Part shown: piece after piece, positions 49,437-60,483 of the stretch
Layout: every line of letters begins with the position of its first letter
Position numbering within the stretch: the stretch's first letter is position 1
Assembly (NCBI GenBank): GCA_015345905.1
Contig: JADDTR010000024.1
Coordinates: forward strand, 310,001 to 374,000
Reading direction: 5' to 3'
DNA: 64,000 nt
Source: Aotearoamyces nothofagi
Taxonomy: Eukaryota > Ascomycota > Leotiomycetes > Leotiales > Tympanidaceae
Made by a program: the position numbers and the translations under genes
The notes under the pieces: model-generated
What the model was told of the DNA's origin: nothing
Seen by the model: only the letters and a program-made list of their open reading frames with translations
Database searches by the model: none

Positions 49437-49500
49437 TGGATAGATGGATAGAGAGATAGATAGATAGATAGATAGATAGGAATATAGATAAATAGATGGA
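49437..49500. repeat. GATA-type tetranucleotide microsatellite
   Basis: A run of about 15 tetramers, mostly tagata with interspersed tggata and gagata variants. Confidence 0.85.
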
Positions 49501-50864
49501 TAGGTACAGAGATGGATAGGATAGACGGGCACAGAGAGAGAAGCAACCAGAGCCTAAACAACCCCTTCTCCATCCTGCTTACGACGCGAGCCACGGAAGG
49601 GATGCGACCGGCTACGCCTTACGACGCCAGCTGCACCAGCCAAGCCGACAGAAACAGCGTCTGCCAAGGGGGCGTAACAGCAGAGTCGACGACTCGACGA
49701 CTCGACGACTCGGCGGCTCTTTATCCCTCACGGCAGTGCGAGGCTGGCGGTGCAGCAAGGCCGCATGCAGAGCGAGGGAGACGCGGGACGGTGGCTACAA
49801 TTGCATTGTGGCCATTCCTGGAGATGGAGGAGATGGAGGAGATGGAGATAACATGATATAGACGAGGGCGAGATGGAGATGGAGGCCGTTGCGCGCGCGC
49901 CGTTTGCAGGCCGGCCCATCCATTCCGGGCCAGCAAGCAGACGCCCACATTCCGCCGCCTCCGTCACGGGGCACGCCCGCATTTCCACCCGCCGCCACGT
50001 GACTGCACCTCTGCCCTTCCATCCAACTCCCCCCCAGTGACGACGCCTGAAACAAGAAGAATGCCGTCCCACCAAACGTCCCACATATAGCAAGCACCCA
50101 CAGCGCCTGGACGGCCTCTGCGGCAGCAGCCCCCCGGGAGGGCCAGCGGAGCGTCACGATAGAATGCAATCAATATAAATATTAATATACAGTATAAATA
50201 TACAGTATGAGATGCAGGACGAGAGATCTTGGTTCTTATATTGGATTCCTTTCTGTCTCTTTCGCAATATGCGTCGGCTCGGCAGCTGTCGTCGTCCCGG
50301 AGGAGATGGTAGAGAGCCGAGGCGAGCATTCTATTAGATGTCTCTCGATTTCATCATCAGCCTCTCATCATTTCATCATCAGTCTCATCATTTCATAATC
50401 AGTCTCCCATTTCATCACCAGCCTCATCATTTCATAATCAGCCTCCAAAGCCACAACCTACCTATACTATAACATAGTACCGTACAACAAACCACCTCAT
50501 ACTCTATTCATCACACACCCCACCCCGCCAGCCAGCCCGACCACCAGCAACCAACCCACCAAGCGGCACCACAGCAACCGACAGACCAATCGCCTCCAGG
50601 CCCCATCAAACAGCCGGCCGTCTACAGGCGGAACCGCTAAGACAGACAGTGGGTGATTATAAAAAGGCGCACTTCTCGCTCGCACGGCTCTCTTCTTCTT
50701 CTCCTTCTTTTCATCACTGCCGGGAAAACCCCCCGAAAGCGGGCGCAGGCGGGCAAAGACCTGGCTGCTTTACTATGGGCGGCTGCTGGCTGTGCATGTA
50801 CAGTGCGCTTTGAGAGCGTGGCTGTCTTGTGATCTGGCGGTGGGAACTCGCTGTCGCTTGCTGT

Positions 50865-51005
50865 CTGCCGTTACCGTTTGTATACCCGTCGCCGGCTTTG
50901 ATATTCGCCGTCTGCCGTTACTGTTTGTATACCCGTCGCCGGCTTTGATATTTGCTGTCTGCCGTTACTGTTTGTATACCCGTCACCGGCTTTGATATCT
51001 GCCGT
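50865..51005. repeat. 47-bp minisatellite
   Basis: Three head-to-tail copies of a 47-bp unit beginning ctgccgttactgtttgtata and ending in a tgatattygc motif, starting at 50865, 50912 and 50959. Copies differ at only a few positions. A diverged partial fourth copy follows to about 51070. Confidence 0.88.
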
Positions 51006-51763
51006 TGCCAGACTTGATATTCGCCGTCTACCCTGTCTACCGTGACCGTTTGTATACCCGCCGCCAACTTAATATCCGCCATCACCCATCGTCTCGTCCG
51101 TCATCACGTCCGCACACTTCCCTAACCCACCTTGCCCCGACACAGCCCTATAGCCCCAGCTCCACCACGCACCAGAGACCAGGCAGGCGTCTGCTAGACG
51201 TCCCGTCTGGCAAGGATGTCCGCGCCATCGCTCCATCTCCCCGTCGTCACTCTCCGAGTCTCGAGACTCGAAGCGGCTCCTCGTTTGGAGAAGCGGGAGT
51301 TCGTGCCGTGTCTCTGCAGGATCTGCTGCGGCGTTGCTGGGGTTCTGCTCCCGCTTCTACTTCTGCCAGAGAGGCCTAGGACATCGTGTTGTGTGCAGCT
51401 GCACCATCATGGGTGGCATTGTGGGAGTACCGAAGCATTTCTCTGTGGGATGTTTGCTATATAAATAATCCTTGGGGATAGGCCCAGCAAGCTCCATCTT
51501 TGGCACGGAATCAAGGTAGGCCCGCCTATTCAGTCAGTTACGCATTATCTTGTCACTATATCGTGCAGCCGCAGACAGAGGACCATTCTAGACTGTCCTA
51601 CGTTAGGTTATCAATGCGTATCCATTCTCTATCCCTATGCAATGTGAGACCTGCTCTCGTGTCCTACACCCCTGTCTACCCATATTCCCCAAACTCCAGC
51701 AAGTACCTCGGCCTATATAGTACCACATGTCCAATTTCATATGCCGCCTCACACGGCCGCTCT

Positions 51764-53392
51764 TCAGTCGAGCGAGAGATCCGGCACGCTGCCCCACCAC
51801 CAAGAGTCGAGTCTCGCGAGGCCAGCATCCTCCTCCCTAGCCGTGGCGCGTCGGTCGGCGGCCGGGATTCTCTTGCGGCGAACCGCAGCGACAGCTTGCA
51901 CGCGCGGACTGCCGAAGCGGAAGAGGGTGTAGGCGGTGGACTCGTGCGTCTCGGGAGAGACTTCCGAGGCAGCCGGAGACCCGGGCTCGGCTGGAGGGAA
52001 GAAGGATCCCGGGGTTTTGGGCTCTGCTATGTCTCCGGCCGTGACGGTCCTGGCGGAGGCACCCCGAATGGTTCCCAGCTCGAAGAGGCCATGGAGAGTT
52101 GGCGTGGGTGGGATTTCAGCGATGTGGTAGGCTCCTTGAGGGGCCGCTTCGACTCGGTTAGGAAACCGTGGCTGAAGGAGCTCGTTTGACCTCGCGGAGA
52201 GCTCGTGAGCCCGCACCTCTGTGGCGACGCTGGGACGGGCTCTCGCTGAGCTCTGGACGAGGCTCGGGCTAGGTGGCTTCGCATCTGAGACGGGAAGTTC
52301 GGCTGGCATGATCACTGCGGCAGTGTCTTGTTGCTCGTCTGGGGAGATGCAACCAGGGGTGCTTCGCAGATTCTGGATTGTTTGCTGCAGCTCCGAGACC
52401 TTTTGCTGCAGAGCCTGATTCTCTTTGCTCAGATCCTGATATAGCACGCTGTCATGGTCGGACCCGATTTGAGACTGCCAGAGTTCTTGTCGGAGGTGGA
52501 AGATCTCGGTGTCGAGTACCATGCCTCTGTTGATCTCGTGCTCTAGTCTCTGTCCGCGAGTGGTCGCCTGTAGCTGCAATTCTGCGATCTGGTTCTGGAG
52601 ACTCGATACTTCTTCGTTGTGGGTTTGTTGGAAGTGTTGGAAGTATTGCAGCCTTTCTCCGAGCTTAACGCAGCGACGGTGCTCCAACTCATATTCTGAA
52701 CGCCACCCTCTATCTACCGTTAGGTGCCGTTCCCTTACTCTGGCTACGGTCGAGTGCACGCGAGAGACATTTGATGTATTTGGTGCATTTGTTGGTGCGG
52801 AGGCGCTATCTGGTGGCGTTAATGTAATTAACGGGATAGGAACCGTGCGAGAGGAGAGAGCAGCACGGGTGCTGTGTGATCGCGCGCGCGGCAAGTCCGA
52901 TTTTACGACGGTGCTATTTGATTGTATATGTGGCGGTCCTACAAGAACCTGTGAGCGGCGACCCTGGTAGGTAGAGGAGCGGCCGAGTGGCTGATGCGGC
53001 AAACCGTCGAGGACTTTGACTGGGTCATATGGCTGTGATATTTGGGGGCGCTTGCGTAACTCACCGATTCTCTTCGAGATTACCTTGCTCAAGTGACGGA
53101 ATCGGAATCGGCGAGTCGACTGCCGGATCTCCTCCTCTCGCGGGTCTGCAGCCATCGGAAGAAGTCGAAGTTGTTCACAGCCCTGCATAAGAAAGCCGTC
53201 TCTGACTGTGCTCCTTCTATTAACTGCCCGGGTTAGGGCTGTGGATGCCCCCTCTGTTGGAGTCGCCAGCGACCTTACAGTACAGAGGATTTCTTTTTTC
53301 GGGGAAGGTTTACCAGAAAAGGCTGCCATGCGTCTAAGGCCCCGAGAGCTTCGACGCTCTATAAGATCTCGTTTTCCACAGGATGCAAGCAT
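51764..53392 (-). CDS. Hypothetical coiled-coil protein
   Basis: A 542-codon open frame that I do not recognise. Residues about 1-230 are basic and Ser/Thr/Arg-rich (RRFRFRHLSKVISKRIGELR). Residues about 230-350 are a convincing coiled coil (LEHRRCVKLGERLQYFQHFQ, VSSLQNQIAELQLQATTRGQ, LSKENQALQQKVSELQQTIQ). The rest is Pro/Ser-rich, with AEIPPTPTLHGLFELGTIR as a compact motif. Length, heptad pattern and codon bias argue for a real gene. The start is uncertain: an internal Met (MAAFSGKPSPKKE, residue 22) is also possible. A role as a scaffold or cytoskeletal adaptor would be a guess. Confidence 0.7.
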   Translation of the reverse strand: MLASCGKRDLIERRSSRGLRRMAAFSGKPSPKKEILCTVRSLATPTEGASTALTRAVNRRSTVRDGFLMQGCEQLRLLPMAADPREEEIRQSTRRFRFRHLSKVISKRIGELRKRPQISQPYDPVKVLDGLPHQPLGRSSTYQGRRSQVLVGPPHIQSNSTVVKSDLPRARSHSTRAALSSRTVPIPLITLTPPDSASAPTNAPNTSNVSRVHSTVARVRERHLTVDRGWRSEYELEHRRCVKLGERLQYFQHFQQTHNEEVSSLQNQIAELQLQATTRGQRLEHEINRGMVLDTEIFHLRQELWQSQIGSDHDSVLYQDLSKENQALQQKVSELQQTIQNLRSTPGCISPDEQQDTAAVIMPAELPVSDAKPPSPSLVQSSARARPSVATEVRAHELSARSNELLQPRFPNRVEAAPQGAYHIAEIPPTPTLHGLFELGTIRGASARTVTAGDIAEPKTPGSFFPPAEPGSPAASEVSPETHESTAYTLFRFGSPRVQAVAAVRRKRIPAADRRATAREEDAGLARLDSWWWGSVPDLSLD

Positions 53393-53910
53393 TATCGAAT
53401 CGTGCAGTTGGAGAGCTGGGTACGATTCGATAGCAAGCCCTTGGTGGATATTGTTGATGAGAAAGGAACAAACTCACTGGTAGCGAAAACCTTTCCCAAG
53501 GGTCAGGTCAAAATATAAATACTTAGTTATGGTGCTGTTCACCAAGAACAATGCTGTTGTTTACGCTGTTTACCCCCTTTGTCTGATTTCTTTCACCCGC
53601 GTGAACAGCCTCTTTAGGCATCATGCAATTTTCTTTGCAACACCTGGCTCAAACAATGAACTTGCGAAAATGAAGCTTCTTTATAGATACTGAGAACTTC
53701 CAAAAGAAAATCTTACATTTCATGAGTAGATTCCGAGGATACTATTGCACCATGTTGCCTATGCGAAAGGAAATCGAGCATTAAAGCGCTGGCAGGTCAC
53801 AGCATCTCACTTTTAGGCTACAGTAATCATACAATTGTATGAGATAGCTGCTTGATTAGTAAAGTTGTAGCAAGATGATATAGCATTACTCGGCGTCCAT
53901 CCCTTCTTGC
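53393..53910. other. Intergenic, promoter of the coiled-coil gene and HEI10 3' flank
   Basis: An AT-rich 518-bp gap between two minus-strand genes. No other feature is seen. Confidence 0.5.
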
Positions 53911-55378
53911 TCAATAATATCCACTGCCGTTGTTGGGCGTATTATTTCCTGGTGCAGGACCGAAGGTTTGCGGTTGACCGCCGATGAAAGATGGACTCGG
54001 TCTTTGTGCAACTTGTTTCAATATAATCATGAGCGGCGAATATATGTGAGTGTATTGTAACATACCTCTAGATCTTATCTGGGGCCTGGTACCGCTCCCG
54101 CTTTGAGCCGCCCCTGATGGATGGCTAACTTTAAGTCCTGCACTCATGCCATATCCCGCAAAGCCACTTCCATTAGCAATATTTGCATTTACACTTGTAA
54201 GTGGCGACCGACGATGTGTCTCTTGGCGGTGTGGCAAAGGTGTTGCTATAGATCGGCCACCTTGCAACTTTGAAAGTCCAATTCCCATGTTTACAGCACT
54301 TGCAAGACGGTGTCGATGGCTAGAAGGAGTTTGCATGTAATCCCTTTCTGTAGTATTTCTGAGCCTATTATCGACGGTAGCGAAAACATGAAGGCACTTA
54401 CGATGCGTAGCCTCCTGGCCGCTCATACCGTTCCATCCATCAATACTATCATTTCCCAGGGGAGCAGCTGCAGATGTCGTGCCACCATTTGCCATATTGA
54501 AGACAGGCGATTGCATAGAATTACCTGATGTCTGAGACAAAACTCGCTGCCGCTGCTGCTGCAGGTTTGGGTTTCCTGTATGGTCACCAAAGCGATCACC
54601 TGCCGCCGAGGCTTGAATGGTGTATTCGACTGCGTCTGAGGCAGCGTTTTGGACTTGGCCCAGCATAGCTCGACGTTTGAGTTTGTCGTAGAGTTCTTGG
54701 GTCTGCATATTCTTGCGGGTCCTCTCCCGTAAAGCCTGCAAAAGCTCTTCATTCTTTCGGTGTAAATTGTCTTGGTCGACGTGCATATCTCAATATTCTG
54801 TCAGCTAAATATGCAAGGCACAGAGCCCAGAGGAACAGACTAGCCAGCTTATCACGGAGACTCGATATCTCATTGTTGGCATCATGAATGACCTTGTCCA
54901 TTTGCGAGTTGAGAGTCGAATACTTGTCAGTCAGAGTTCTTGCCAGGTAGTCCTGATATACTCTAGCACTGTCAGACCTATGCCCACAATGATCTTGGAC
55001 AATTTGTACATTTCTTGTGCCGTTTGGTATGCCCAAAAGCTTAAGGCCCTTCCAGCACACTCCATGACAATATTTGGGCTGAGACCACTCAAAACGCTTG
55101 TCTTGTAGTCCTCTGTAGGATTGAGGTTAGCAATTACAGCATCGTCTGGATTCAGCAGATGTGCATCACAGGCAGGGCATATTGGCCTCTGTCCATCGGG
55201 AGGATTGGATAATCGCAGACGGTTGGAGCATTCAATACAGAAGATATGACTGCGAGCAGTCAACAAAAGAAGGGCTGCGTTTGTAAGACACGCTCCTATA
55301 CCTGCACGTCGTAACAACAGCGTGGTCATTGAGCTCTTTGCGACACTTCAAGGAGTTACATCGCAGGCTATGCTCCAT
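53911..55378 (-). CDS. HEI10: HEI10/CCNB1IP1-type meiotic RING E3 ligase
   Basis: Six exons (55378-55302, 55249-55010, 54962-54841, 54788-54402, 54347-54066, 54011-53911) give 402 residues with all phases closing. The N-terminus is a C3HC4 RING: CNSLKCRKELND, TTCSHIFCIECSNRL, CPACDAHL. Next come the conserved DDAVIANLNPTEDYKTSVLS and LSPNIVMECAGRALSFWAYQ blocks of the HEI10 family, then a coiled coil (YSTLNSQMDKVIHDANNEIS to KNEELLQALRERTRKNMQTQ). The C-terminal part is a disordered Ser/Pro/Gly tail. HEI10 proteins act as SUMO/ubiquitin E3 ligases that mark recombination sites on the synaptonemal complex and promote crossovers, as shown in Sordaria, plants and mammals. Expression should be meiotic, which explains the many small introns less than it invites a transcript check. 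Confidence 0.85.
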
Positions 55379-56327
55379 ATTGACGTCAGAGCCAGAGAGA
55401 AGGTTTGAAATAAATTCGAGTTTCGTTATCTGGTGGTTGAAGCTCGCAGAGTCCCGAAGTGAAGCCTCCCGTGCATTCTATATCTCGGGGAGCGGCCGCT
55501 AGTGTCTAGATGGAAGACAATACATTCGAGCTTCAAAGAGCGAGTTAAGGCACAGAACATATACTTACAATTGATTCCATTCAGCTATGGAGGTGGCTTA
55601 TGCTGAATTTTCAAAAACAATTCTGGCTCTCTATTCAGGAGAGAAAAGGGCCATGTTATTAATTTACTAACAGCCTCCCGCAAGTTGTACTTGTACTGTA
55701 TTACGTGGGCGATTTATAAGAATTAAAATAGGCCCATATAAAAACTAGGCGCCGGATCCATGAGTGGAAGCCGAGATCCGCCGGGTAAATCGCAAGTTCG
55801 CAACCAACTTCAGCCTATTCTACCATGGCAATACCACGCTATACTTAATGTAAAGATACTCAAGCTTTTGATACTGTGCTGCTGCGCTGCGTTGGGTTAT
55901 GCTGGCTGAGAAGAGACCCTTGATGTTGCTAAAAAGAAAAGCTACACTATAACCCTGTATCTTTACCGGCACAGAATATGTCCGTCCGGGGAAATTCAGC
56001 TTGGGCCACTTCTGGCCTGGCAGTGTGTGAGGAAGATCGAGATGATCCGGGGCATTTACGGAGGACTGTGTACGGGTCACGGGCGTAACGATGAGAGATA
56101 TGATAGGCGCGATATGCTGTTTGATGGACTTCTAGATAATATAGTCATTATAATCATGACAGAACTCCTACGAGGTGCCTTTTTGAGGCATTGTCATTAG
56201 CGCCAAGGCTCTCTCGGTAGTACAGAATCGACACTGCTTCAACAATTATGACCTCCTTTTCCCAGTGCCATGCAATGCTCCCTAAAATATCCCCGAACGC
56301 CATCTATAATGCAAGCCATTTCTCTAC
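55379..56327. other. Intergenic with an unassigned minus-strand coding-like block
   Basis: The middle contains a minus-strand frame (about 56150-55820) reading KSIKQHIAPIISLIVTPVTR, SVNAPDHLDLPHTLPGQKWP and KLNFPGRTYSVPV, followed by a possible GTAAAG donor. The sequence is protein-like, but I could not find a start exon or a downstream exon that join in phase. It may be one exon of a small gene or a relic. The remainder is AT-rich with no feature seen. Confidence 0.35.
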
Positions 56328-58119
56328 TTAAATTCTAAGGATCTGCGTCCTACTCGTAATACCATCAAATATACAGGCATTTTCAATCGGAATGTACTGC
56401 TTCGTTATGATTTTGATGATCTCTTGCGATACCATGCCTCCTGTAAAAGCTGAAGTGTTGTGCAATTCACCACCTCTAGCCCTAGCAACTTCCTTGACAG
56501 CCTGGAGGATCCGTTCGTCTTCGATTGCATATCCTATGACTTTTGTGATCTCATTAATGATTTCCATTTGAGATCCAGAAGGCGTCTGCTCGCTCGCCTT
56601 CATTGCCAGATAAATGGGGATGAGTGTGGGGCTAAGCGCAAATTCTGCATTCAGCTCGGCATCTGTGTGGTAGTCAGTCCAGCTCAATATTAGCAGAGCG
56701 GATAGCATACCAGCGAGAGCCTTTATATCAATAGGGCTTCTGCTACTCCCTTTAATGAGCTTGATAAATGCAGCATTCTTGCAGTAGGTTTCTACTTCTT
56801 GAATATTAACATTAGCTCCTAGGGGATTGCCTTGAATGGCCTCTACAATCTCTGCGACATCCTCGCGGGCCTTCTTCTTGTAGATATTTTGTAGTCGGAC
56901 GTACACGTCGGATTGTGCTTTCATATCAGGTACTGAACCAGGTAAAGGAAGAGCATTATGCCTGGCATAAAACGATTTCACTGCATCAGTTATGATCCAG
57001 AAACTTGATTTCGCTTCTTTCTATTTAAAAAGAGACAGTTAGGCAAGCAATTCGCAAGGACTGTATCGACTTACTGGATCTGGTGAGTAGGAAAAAATCT
57101 CTCTGACAGAGCTGCTAATACTTGGTGCGCTTATTGTCTTTAGGACAGCGGCGACGGCTTCATCGTAATTCTCTTCTCCACCTTCTGGATTGTCCGTTCG
57201 CGCTCCCTCAGCAACCATCTTCCTAAAAGCTACCTTTTCTGCGTAACTCTGTGGCGGGCTTCCTCCGTGGTCCATCTTCCATTCGTCTAGATAATGCAGA
57301 AGGAGGACTGAATAAGGGATATGGCCGTGCTCGTGGGGGCTCAGTCTATCAATGTCTGCCGTCAATGTCTTCGCAAAATTGGTCAGTTCCGGCCAAGGAC
57401 ATAGGAGGCGTAGATCCGTAGTAGCCGTTGTATCAGGGTGTGTATCGACAATTGGGAATGCTACGGGAAGCTTGATGTGGAAGTAGGAGTAGAAGCCAAC
57501 AGAATGGATGGAGACCACAGGAGTATTATGCTGCCAAGAGTATTCTTCCACCTCTGTTAGTATCGCTTGGTCGATAGGTACTGTGTACAAAATAAGTGTG
57601 TAGTGAACATTGCTGTCCAAGATTCCGTGTGCTTGGTCTCCCTATAACGAGATTGAGCATTAGTCTCCACCAAGTCAGTAAGCATCTACCATAGTGCACA
57701 CCTTTCCTGGTCTATGCCATTGTCCTTTAACATCTGGATTTAGCTCTTTTAGAAGCTCTGTGGCGCACTGCGCTCGAGGCTTTCCGAGACTTTGCTCATC
57801 AAGGAAGAAGTTGACTCCAAGATCAGCCTCCTGAACTATGGCATCATCTACGATAGTAAACTGCCCGATGCCTATTTCGAGCATTAGCTAGGTGCAGGGG
57901 CACGTTAGTTACTAGGGATAACAAACCAGGCAAGACAAGATTCTTCAAGGTTTCGACGCCTACTGTGCCGGAGCCAGAATTCAACAGGAGGATATGGGCA
58001 TCTTCCAGAGCTTGCTGTCCGTTTGCTGCCCATAACCGAAGTTGTCGATCATACTTCTTCTCCTTGTCCGATGGTCCACGTAAGATCGGAGAAGTTTGGT
58101 GTCCAACAACTTTGGTCAT
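56328..58119 (-). CDS. ULA1: NEDD8-activating enzyme E1 regulatory subunit (Ula1/APPBP1)
   Basis: Four exons (58119-57927, 57871-57702, 57641-57075, 57020-56328) give 540 residues. The E1 N-terminal half is clear: [60 protein letters not shown] and [20 protein letters not shown]. The C-terminal block [28 protein letters not shown] closes the adenylation fold. No catalytic Cys domain is expected, because that resides in the partner Uba3. The Ula1-Uba3 dimer activates the ubiquitin-like Rub1/NEDD8, which is then attached to cullins. I use the ATG at 58119, since the frame upstream lacks family similarity. Confidence 0.94.
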
Positions 58120-58619
58120 CTTTGCTGCGAAACAGCGTGCCACGAAGGAGCAGATGTTGGGAAACTGGTCGACAATAGCTCTTTGATGTTTTGGTGTCTG
58201 ACAGAACGTTAGAAGCTTATCTAATCTTAGCGCCAAATTTTGGAAGCGAGCCGTGGATTGATAACAACCTCGACGACCTTACCCGGTGGCAGCGTCGGAT
58301 GTCATCTGATACTCCACTGTGGTCTGGAATCTGGTGCTTTCCACCTCTTCCGAGGACATATGGAACCACATGACTAGTCATACATTGCATCAATTGATTT
58401 TTAAAGCACATTTTCCCCTATTCTTTACACAGAAGCAAGTCTCTTCAACATTTTTCACGCACTCGAGCATATCAATTAGACGTCAACCCTTTCACAGTCC
58501 AGCCAGAGTGTCTGCCATCTCCACTAAGGTGCGTTGAATCAGGATTTGCACACTTGAAATATGGGACTAATCGATGATAGTCATCAACATACTGGCCAAG
58601 TAGTCGAGCCATATCCTCA
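58120..58619. promoter_or_regulatory. Divergent promoter region, ULA1 / RKI1
   Basis: A 500-bp gap between divergent start codons. An ATG at 58561 opens an 89-codon frame that overlaps the RKI1 start in a different frame. If the RKI1 mRNA begins upstream of it, this would be an overlapping upstream ORF. Confidence 0.5.
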
Positions 58620-59563
58620 ATGGCTACCGCGAACCTCTCACCTGTCGAAGCTTCAAAACGCAGAGCCGCTTATAAGGCAGTCGAGGACCACTTTGATCCT
58701 AATTTCCGTTATATTGGTATCGGGTCTGGTAGCACCGTGGTTTACGTCGTTCAAGCCATTGCTGACCGCGGTCGGGATGTCACCTCCAAGATGGTCTTCG
58801 TGCCAACAGGTGATCAGTCGAAGCAATTGATTATCGAAGCAGGTCTTCCACTAGGCAGCATTGATTCTTTGCCTCTCGTCGATGAAAAACCAGCTGCAGG
58901 CCGGCAAGATATTAGCCTGATAGGCAAGCGCCAGAGTCTTGATGTTGCATTCGACGGTGCAGATGAGATTGATGAGGACTTGAACCTTATTAAGGGTGGT
59001 GGAGCTTGTTTGTTCCAGGAGAAGTTGGTGGCCATAAACGCAAAGAAATTTGTCTGTGTCGCAGGTATGCTGTTGGGAAATGCCCTCGAAGTTTTAGCCT
59101 ACTAACCAATTTAGACTTCCGGAAGCTTCAACCGCGTCTTCTGACGGGATGGAAGGCGATACCTATCGAGATTGCGCCACTCGCAGCAGCACATGTCAAG
59201 CGGACCCTCATCACACTCGGTTCCCTTGACCCAAAGATCCGGCAAGGTGGTAGCGCAAAAGCTGGCCCAGTTGTAACAGACAATGGAATGTGGATCATTG
59301 ACGCACCTTTCCCACCATTGAAGATCCCATCAGACCTGAAGAATGGTGACAAGGGCGATGGCAAGAATGGAACATGGGAGGTAGATGCTTTGGGACGAAG
59401 ACTAAAGGCAACTGTTGGTATATTAGACGTCGGTCTCTTCCACGGGAGAAACGGCATCCAAGTTGCTGCGTCGGGCGAAGAAAGCGGCGGACAGAAACCA
59501 GTAGCTGCCTACTTTGGCATGGAGAATGGAGAAGTAGAGGTCAGATGGGCTAAAGGTTTATAG
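58620..59563 (+). CDS. RKI1: Ribose-5-phosphate isomerase A
   Basis: Two exons (58620-59064, 59115-59563) give 297 residues. RpiA marks: YIGIGSGSTVVYVVQAIADR (phosphate-binding GSGST loop), FVPTGDQSKQLIIEAGL, SLDVAFDGADEIDEDLNLIK (with catalytic Asp and Glu candidates) and GGGACLFQEKLVAINAKKFV with the Lys used in catalysis. The C-terminal domain includes VVTDNGMWIIDAPFPPL and TVGILDVGLFHGR. The enzyme interconverts ribulose 5-phosphate and ribose 5-phosphate in the cytosolic pentose phosphate pathway. A Gly/Asp/Lys-rich loop (NGDKGDGKNGT) lengthens the C-terminal domain. Confidence 0.96.
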
Positions 59564-60483
59564 ACTACCAAGTCGAGGCCCTGAGACTTGCGGGGCGTAA
59601 TGAACTTCAGGCATTCCACATCCTAGAAATCTCGAGAAACTCTGGTTCAAATAGATGGATAGAATAGCTACAGGAGCGTATTAAGCAACTATGTCACATT
59701 TAAAATATATTGTCCTAGTTGAAAGCACAAGTGCTTTTATAGGTTCAGACGACTTGTTGCCCTCTTGAATGTAAGTGGCCTCTCGCTCTATAGAAATCTC
59801 GACTTCTCAATTTTAAGCACGTGAGCGAGTTGGGCGAGACCAGTACGTGCACCAGTACGTGCACCTAGTCATATCTCAACTAGTCCAGTTCATTATACTC
59901 TAACTGTCAGTACCGACGACAGGCCGCCAGCGAGTTACACCTACAACCCAGGTATCCTACCACCACCACACCCTCGTCAATCCTTCCAACCGCATCATTC
60001 AGCAACCTCACACACCGCCTCCTTCCTCTGCAAATTTAAAAAAAACGTGGGCCGGGCTGCGCTATGGGACGTGGCGCTGGCGATCGTCGTCGGTACGGCA
60101 GTGCGAGGATACACACAATGTCTTTGTATGACGGCAAATTTAATGGAGCGCCTCGTTATGGACATGCAGTTTGTCAAGAGACGATTTGCTGCCGCGGCAC
60201 TTGTAAGGGCTCTGCGGAGGATGGAGCAGGACAACAGCCGGGTTACGTATGTTTGCCTGGGAGGAGCAAGCTTCCTATGGCACGGCATGGGAAGCATTGA
60301 GATTCGGGCATGAAAAGGTATCATAGACTTTTGTTTTATATTAAACCATAACAGGAAATCATTTTAGCTTTTCTTCAACTCCATGTCATACAAGCCCTTA
60401 TCACGTACGCCTTTCAGAGGGGATTCTCCACCTAGTGATGACCAGCTACGCCGTCCAAGACCTAGCACCGTACCGTCTCTATC
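59564..60483. other. Intergenic, with short unassigned frames
   Basis: The RKI1 3' UTR is followed by a direct repeat of ccagtacgtgcac at about 59849-59872. Plus-strand frames of 78 and 88 codons at 60047-60313 overlap one another. Their proteins (SLYDGKFNGAPRYGHAVCQE in one, MQFVKRRFAAAALVRALRRM in the other) are unrecognised, and I cannot choose between them. Confidence 0.4.

Larger units (their letters stand above)
48260..51763. other. Gene-poor 3.5-kb stretch of mini- and microsatellites
   Basis: I see no credible protein gene. The start is the YND1 leader. The rest is a mosaic: a 10-bp array at 48454-48485, another at 48738-48772, the 11-bp satellite at 48818-49114, a 26-bp duplication (gcaattaattacc...) at about 49112-49163, a GATA tract at 49437-49500, an 8-bp array at 49685-49712, ggagat runs near 49820-49850, tcatcatttca runs at 50340-50440 and a 47-bp array near 50865-51005. 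From about 50700 on, C/T-rich sequence suggests promoter DNA, but I found no matching plus-strand gene. Confidence 0.6.

Noticed and set aside
48742-49459. Three overlapping 120-216-codon plus-strand frames with repeats of 11 residues
   Set aside because: All three phases are open because the satellite's 33-bp unit lacks stops; this is a property of the repeat and not of a protein.
50865-51005. CRISPR-like direct repeats
   Set aside because: The 47-bp units are contiguous with no unique spacers, and the genome is eukaryotic.
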